Shown: positions 44,405 through 48,363 of the stretch, in pieces | How positions within the stretch are numbered: the first letter of the stretch is position 1 | Layout: each line of letters begins with the position of its first letter | DNA from: Deinococcus radiotolerans | GTDB taxonomy: Bacteria; Deinococcota; Deinococci; Deinococcales; Deinococcaceae | Direction: 5' to 3' | DNA length: 48,363 bases | Assembly (NCBI RefSeq): GCF_014647435.1 | Contig: NZ_BMPE01000026.1 | Span: 1-48,363 of the forward strand | Translations under genes and position numbers: made by a program | The notes under the pieces: model-generated | Database searches by the model: none | Told to the model about the DNA's origin: nothing | Seen by the model: only the letters and a program-made list of their open reading frames with translations

Positions 44405-47236
44405 GTGCCAGAACACCACGCTCAGATGTTCAATGTCGTCTTCCAGCACGCTCGACTGGGCATGGCGCTCGTGAGCCTGGACGGCCGCTACATCACCGTG
44501 AACGACGCGCTGGGGCAGATGCTGGGCGTCCCGGCCTCCGAGCTCGCCGGTCAAGCCGCTGAGCAGTTCATCCATCCAGACGATCTCCCGGTGAACAGCG
44601 CGGAATTCAGTGCCCTCCGGAACGGCTCGCAGCGCGAGTTCACCGCGGTCCAGCGGTACAGTCCGCGGACGGGCGGCGTCCTGTGGCTCGAGGTGTCGGT
44701 CGTTGCGGTCACCGATGAGAGGGGCCAGCTGGCCTGCGCCGTGACGCAACTGCGTGACGTCACCGCCGAGCGGGCGCAGGCCGAGCGACTCCAGGCACTC
44801 AGTGACCAACTGGACGTGGCGGTGCAGGCCACCGAGGACGGCGTGTGGGACTGGCCGGTGGGCACCCCGTGGGTGCAGGTCACCGAGCGCTGGCAGGTCT
44901 TGATGGGCGGTGACCCTCAGGCGCGCCGCGCCTCGCTGCGCTGGTGGTGGCAGCGCATTCACCGTGCCGATCGTCCCCAGGTGCGCAGCCAGCTGCAGGC
45001 GCACCTTGCGGGGACACGCCCGAACGTGGATGTGGTGCACCGCGCGCTGCTCCCGGACGGTCACTGGCGTTGGTTGGCCTTCCGAGGCCGCATTGTGAAA
45101 CGCAGCCCGGAGGGCCGCCCCGTCAGGATGGCCGGCACGTTGACGGACATAGAAGACCGCCTGCAGACCCAGCAGGACCTCCAGATCCTGCTGGATCACC
45201 TGCCTGTGATGATCGGCTACTGGGACGCGCAGCAGCGCAACCGGTTCGGCAATCAGCGGTACGTCGACTGGTACGCCCAGCCGCCAGCGCAGCTGCACGG
45301 CCAGCAGCTTCGTGACGTCATCGGTCCCGACCTGTATGCGCGCAACCGGCCGTTCATTGAGAAGGCCTTGCAGGGCGAACCGCAATCGTTCGAGCGGCGC
45401 ATCACCACCCCGGATGGACGCGTCCTGGACACGCTGCTGCAGTACATTCCGGACCGGCGGGGGCCGGACGTCCGGGGATTCTACGTGCTGGGCACCGATA
45501 TCACCGCGTACCGTCAGACGGAGCAGGACCTTGACGCGCAACGTGAACTGTCCCGGATCACGCTGGAAGCTATTGGCGACGGGGTCATCACCACCGACGC
45601 CGACGGGCGCGTCACGTTCATGAATCCGGTCGCGCAGCGCCTGACCGGCTGGCAGGAAGCTGAAGCGGTGCGCCAGCCTATTGAACAGGTGATGCCGCTC
45701 TGGAACGATCAGGCGAGGCGCGCGGTGCTGAATCCCATCCGCGTGACCTTGCGGGAGCGGCAGGTGGTCCGCCTGTCCTCCAACGCGGCGCTCCGCAGCC
45801 GCCTCGGTGGAGTGGCCCACATCGAAGACACGGCCGCGCCGATCTTTGACCGCAGAGGTGACCTGATCGGGGGCGTGATCGTCTTCCACGACGTGACGGA
45901 AAAGCAGCACCTGGCGGAGCGGATGAGTCACCTGGCCCGGCACGATCATCTGACGGGCCTGCCGAACCGGACGACGCTGCTGGATCAGTTGGCCCTGACG
46001 CTTGAGCAGGCGGGCCCACAGCAGCCGGCCTTCGCCGTGCTGTTCGTGGACCTCGACGAGTTCAAGCAGGTCAACGACACCCTCGGGCACGCGCTCGGTG
46101 ACGAGGTGCTGCGGCAGGTCGCCGCCCGGCTCCAGCTGGAGATGCGCAGTACGGACGTCGTGGCCCGTCAGGGTGGCGATGAATTCCTGATCCTCCTGGC
46201 TGAAGCGGTCACTGCGCCTGAAATTCAGGCCATTGGCGAGCGGCTTCTACGGACCCTGCGGCGTCCCTTCGACGTGGGAGAGCATCACGTGACCGTCTCG
46301 GCCAGTCTCGGCGCCGCGCTGTATCCGGGGGACGGAACCGACGCAGACATCCTGATTCGGCGTGCGGACGCCGCCATGTACCGGGCGAAAGCGGAGGGCC
46401 GGGACCGGCTGCGCTTCTACGACGCGCAGCTGGACGCTCAGGTCCGAGAACAGCAGGTGATGATGAGGGCGCTGCGGACAGCAGTGCAGGCGCAGGCGTT
46501 CCACCTGGTATACCAGCCGCAGGTGAATGTCCGCACGGGCGCGGTTGTGGGCGTTGAGGCGCTGCTGCGGTGGACCCTGCCGGATGGCAGCAGCGTGTCC
46601 CCTGCGACGTTTATTCCGCTGGCGGAGCGGATGGGGGTGATGCTGCACCTGGGGACCTGGGTGCTGCGTGAGGCGGCGCGTCAGGCGCAGGCGTGGCGGC
46701 AGGCTGGCGCACCCACGCGCGTGGCGGTGAACGTGTCCGCGGCGCAGTTCCAGGATCCACAGTTCGTGGCGGCGGTCCGGGCCGCCCTGGCGGATCACCT
46801 GCTGCCAGCCGAGCTGCTGGAGCTGGAAGTCACGGAGACCCTCCTGATGCATGACGTGCCCCGCGTGCGGCAGGTGCTTCAGGAACTCAAGGGTCTGGGG
46901 GTGACCCTGTCACTGGATGATTTCGGGACGGGGTATTCCAGCCTGAGGTACCTGCAGGCCTTCCCGATTGACACGTTGAAGATCGACCGGTCTTTTCTGT
47001 CCAGTGAGCATCAGGGAGATCAGGTGATCCTGGGTGCCATCGTGAGCCTGGGGCGGACACTGGGACTCCAGGTGATTGCAGAGGGCGTCGAGACGCCCGC
47101 ACAGGAACGGCTCCTGCTGGCCCTTGGGTGTGAGTGGATGCAGGGGTTCCTGTATGCCCGGCCGATGACCGTGGACGAGTTGGACCTCTGGCGCGGTGCG
47201 TGGGGGCAAAGACGGACCCGGGTGAGTGGGCCATGA
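44405..47236 (+). CDS. Multi-PAS GGDEF-EAL cyclic di-GMP protein
   Basis: A 943-residue cytoplasmic protein with four PAS-type domains (about 5-125, 130-255, 258-375, 380-500), a GGDEF domain (about 505-670) and an EAL domain (about 685-935). The cyclase signature is intact (GGDEF at 590-594), as is an RSTD inhibitory site at 581-584. EAL is E718-A-L720 in VEALLRW, with LEVTETLL, DDFGTGYSSL, LKIDRSFL and IAEGVETP, all needed for phosphodiesterase activity. It could therefore make or break cyclic di-GMP. There is no membrane segment. The GTG start was chosen from homology of the first PAS. It is the fourth cyclic di-GMP or kinase-type gene in 18 kb. Confidence 0.95.
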   Translation: MPEHHAQMFNVVFQHARLGMALVSLDGRYITVNDALGQMLGVPASELAGQAAEQFIHPDDLPVNSAEFSALRNGSQREFTAVQRYSPRTGGVLWLEVSVVAVTDERGQLACAVTQLRDVTAERAQAERLQALSDQLDVAVQATEDGVWDWPVGTPWVQVTERWQVLMGGDPQARRASLRWWWQRIHRADRPQVRSQLQAHLAGTRPNVDVVHRALLPDGHWRWLAFRGRIVKRSPEGRPVRMAGTLTDIEDRLQTQQDLQILLDHLPVMIGYWDAQQRNRFGNQRYVDWYAQPPAQLHGQQLRDVIGPDLYARNRPFIEKALQGEPQSFERRITTPDGRVLDTLLQYIPDRRGPDVRGFYVLGTDITAYRQTEQDLDAQRELSRITLEAIGDGVITTDADGRVTFMNPVAQRLTGWQEAEAVRQPIEQVMPLWNDQARRAVLNPIRVTLRERQVVRLSSNAALRSRLGGVAHIEDTAAPIFDRRGDLIGGVIVFHDVTEKQHLAERMSHLARHDHLTGLPNRTTLLDQLALTLEQAGPQQPAFAVLFVDLDEFKQVNDTLGHALGDEVLRQVAARLQLEMRSTDVVARQGGDEFLILLAEAVTAPEIQAIGERLLRTLRRPFDVGEHHVTVSASLGAALYPGDGTDADILIRRADAAMYRAKAEGRDRLRFYDAQLDAQVREQQVMMRALRTAVQAQAFHLVYQPQVNVRTGAVVGVEALLRWTLPDGSSVSPATFIPLAERMGVMLHLGTWVLREAARQAQAWRQAGAPTRVAVNVSAAQFQDPQFVAAVRAALADHLLPAELLELEVTETLLMHDVPRVRQVLQELKGLGVTLSLDDFGTGYSSLRYLQAFPIDTLKIDRSFLSSEHQGDQVILGAIVSLGRTLGLQVIAEGVETPAQERLLLALGCEWMQGFLYARPMTVDELDLWRGAWGQRRTRVSGP

Positions 47237-47274
47237 CTTCAAGGACAGGCAGACACAATCTGTAAGCCAGCACC

Positions 47275-47303
47275 TTGCATGAGTGGTTGTATCGGCATAG
47301 AAT
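47275..47303 (+). promoter_or_regulatory. Promoter of the cold shock gene
   Basis: TTGCAT (47275-47280), a 17-nt spacer and TAGAAT (47298-47303) form a good housekeeping promoter. It implies a leader of about 85 nt before the ATG at 47396, the kind of long AT-richer leader common in cold shock genes. Confidence 0.65.
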
Positions 47304-47395
47304 CGCCAAGTTATCTTTCAGGTCCGCAGTGAATAGGTCCCGTACCAGGAGAGTCATGGTGAAGGGCTTCGGACGTGGAAGATCAGGAGTTGAAT

Positions 47396-47659
47396 ATGGC
47401 TTCAGGTACAGTCAAGTGGTTTAACGCAGAGAAAGGGTTCGGGTTCATCCAGACCCCCGGGAGCCCCGACGTGTTCGCGCATTTCAGCGCCATCCAGGGC
47501 AGCGGCTTCAAGAAGCTGAACGAAGGCGACGAAGTCGAATTCGACATCGAAGACGGCCAGCGCGGCAAGGGTCCCCAGGCCAAAAACATTGTCGTGACCA
47601 AAGCGGCGCCCGTGAGCGAGTACGGCGATCGGCCCCAGCGCCGCGACGACCGCTGGTAA
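47396..47659 (+). CDS. csp: Cold shock domain protein
   Basis: An 87-residue CspA-type protein that binds single-stranded nucleic acid and melts RNA structure. RNP1 is visible in [17 protein letters not shown] and RNP2 in [11 protein letters not shown] 20-residue basic and acidic tail ([10 protein letters not shown]) extends beyond the domain. ATG 47396 is supported by AGGAG at 47385-47389; the in-frame extension to 47375 adds seven residues outside the family. It has its own promoter and terminator. Confidence 0.96.
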   Translation: MASGTVKWFNAEKGFGFIQTPGSPDVFAHFSAIQGSGFKKLNEGDEVEFDIEDGQRGKGPQAKNIVVTKAAPVSEYGDRPQRRDDRW

Positions 47660-47676
47660 GCTCAGTCCACATCAAG

Positions 47677-47707
47677 AAGGAGAGCCTTTGTCGGCTCTCC
47701 TTTCTGT
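47677..47707 (+). terminator. Intrinsic terminator of csp
   Basis: A 10-bp perfect stem, AAGGAGAGCC (47677-47686) with GGCTCTCCTT (47693-47702), a 6-nt loop and a following T-containing tract. Confidence 0.85.
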
Positions 47708-47847
47708 TGTGAGGGGCCTGCCAGCAGGTTCAGTGCCACGAGGGGCCAGCGGATGACGGCCGGGACCCTGTTCGGCCGACGTTGACTGTGAGTCTGGCGC
47801 TTTTTTGGAATCAATTGAGTTCGCGTGCAGGATTGCATTCGAAATGT

Positions 47848-48120
47848 ATGCTAGGCTCAGGAGTGTTAATTTTAAACGGTATTTATCATGTGCAGCCCAA
47901 TAAAAAGTTGACGATTCTTCCCGAGATCAAAGCGCAACCCAAAGGTACGCTTGAATCGGACATCACTGCCTTGCGCGTCGCGTGCGAAATCAGTGGTCGG
48001 TGCGACGTCCAGGTGATGACGCAGCACGGCATGATGTTGGGCACATTAGTGGAACGGAAACCCTTGCAGCTCCGCCTATGGCAGTTTGAAGGCTATCTGG
48101 CTTTCCCTGCCAAAGCGTAA
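47848..48120 (+). CDS. Small hypothetical protein
   Basis: A 90-residue protein from ATG 47848; TTG 47782, GTG 47863 and GTG 47890 are alternatives in the same frame. I do not recognise it. The N-terminal half is AT-rich for this genome (a stretch around 47800-47930), unlike its neighbours, which hints at transfer or a regulatory upstream region. Residues such as GTLESDITALRVACEISGR and LQLRLWQFEGYLAFPAKA look like a small alpha/beta domain. A hairpin follows 83 nt later. Confidence 0.4.
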   Translation: MLGSGVLILNGIYHVQPNKKLTILPEIKAQPKGTLESDITALRVACEISGRCDVQVMTQHGMMLGTLVERKPLQLRLWQFEGYLAFPAKA

Positions 48121-48202
48121 ATGTACGGACTGAGCCCTCATCAGGGAACTCCCTGCACGATCAAAACAGTTTGAAGACGTCAATCAGGGATAGAAAGTCA
48201 GC

Positions 48203-48226
48203 CCCCACCCCAGTTCTGGGGTGGGG
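48203..48226. terminator. GC-rich hairpin after the small gene
   Basis: CCCCACCCCAG and CTGGGGTGGGG pair perfectly over 11 bp with a 2-nt loop. The T-tract is weak on the plus strand, so termination efficiency is uncertain. The remaining bases to the window end show no gene. Confidence 0.55.
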
Positions 48227-48363
48227 CGTTGCACATTGGGGTTCGGCAGGGGCGTGGCCGCTGAGGTGCTGAGGGACAAGCGTGCGGCGCTGGCGTGACT
48301 TAGAGCCTGAGGACAGAACACGTCGGACTATGTTCCGATCATGGTCGAGCAGCTCGTACCCGA

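Noticed and set aside
44324..46090. 588-codon minus-strand open frame
   Set aside because: It is antisense to the GGDEF-EAL gene and has no recognisable domain.
1..48363. CRISPR arrays, tRNA or rRNA genes
   Set aside because: No regularly spaced repeats, tRNA cloverleaf ends or rRNA signature sequences were noticed by eye on either strand.

Overview
The window looks like chromosomal DNA of a Deinococcus species. It is GC-rich. The enolase-superfamily gene at 9066 matches, from memory and by residue spacing, the N-acylamino-acid racemase of D. radiodurans. Several genes have a TANNNT -10 box directly against the start codon, as in Deinococcus leaderless transcripts. No rRNA, tRNA or CRISPR array is seen.

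Layout. (1) 69-2976: a molybdopterin oxidoreductase of the assimilatory nitrate reductase type, overlapped by a small unrecognised helical protein. (2) 3225-5824, minus strand: two overlapping CNNM/CorC-HlyC membrane proteins with CBS pairs. (3) 6607-8109: SelO, followed by about 900 bp of non-coding DNA with a probable decayed transposase. (4) 9066-21396: a tightly packed plus-strand operon of ten genes: N-acylamino-acid racemase, GNAT acyltransferase, two dipeptide-type ABC permeases, a peptide-binding protein, a class-C-like serine hydrolase, an N-acyl-D-amino-acid deacylase-like amidohydrolase, an M19 dipeptidase, a second serine hydrolase paralogous to the first, and an RpiR/MurR regulator. 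I read it as import of D-residue-containing peptides, cleavage, and conversion of D- to L-amino acids through N-acyl intermediates. (5) 21728-24676: a BTAD/STAND/TPR transcriptional activator split by two single-base shifts. (6) 26109-31648: a signalling block with a response regulator, two histidine kinases, a diguanylate cyclase and a clearly decayed PAS-HD-GYP gene. (7) 32262-33026: an SDR oxidoreductase. (8) 33657-39976: a fructose PTS operon (fruB-fruK-fruA, minus strand, with a good terminator) divergent from a DeoR-type fruR, with a palindromic operator candidate between them. (9) 39977-44404: insertion-sequence debris, including a nearly full-length but frameshifted IS4-type element and a 543-bp internal-deletion derivative, either side of another sensor kinase; a broken thioredoxin-fold fragment lies between element ends. 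(10) 44405-48363: a PAS-GGDEF-EAL protein, a cold shock gene with clear promoter and terminator, and a small AT-richer reading frame.

The most interesting system is the D-amino acid/peptide operon. It pairs racemase and acyltransferase, as in the Geobacillus kaustophilus D-to-L pathway, with an importer and three kinds of peptide or amide hydrolase under one RpiR regulator. It lacks transporter ATPases and an obvious L-desuccinylase. The IS4 region, with its deletion derivative and bracketed redoxin remnant, is the second area worth attention.
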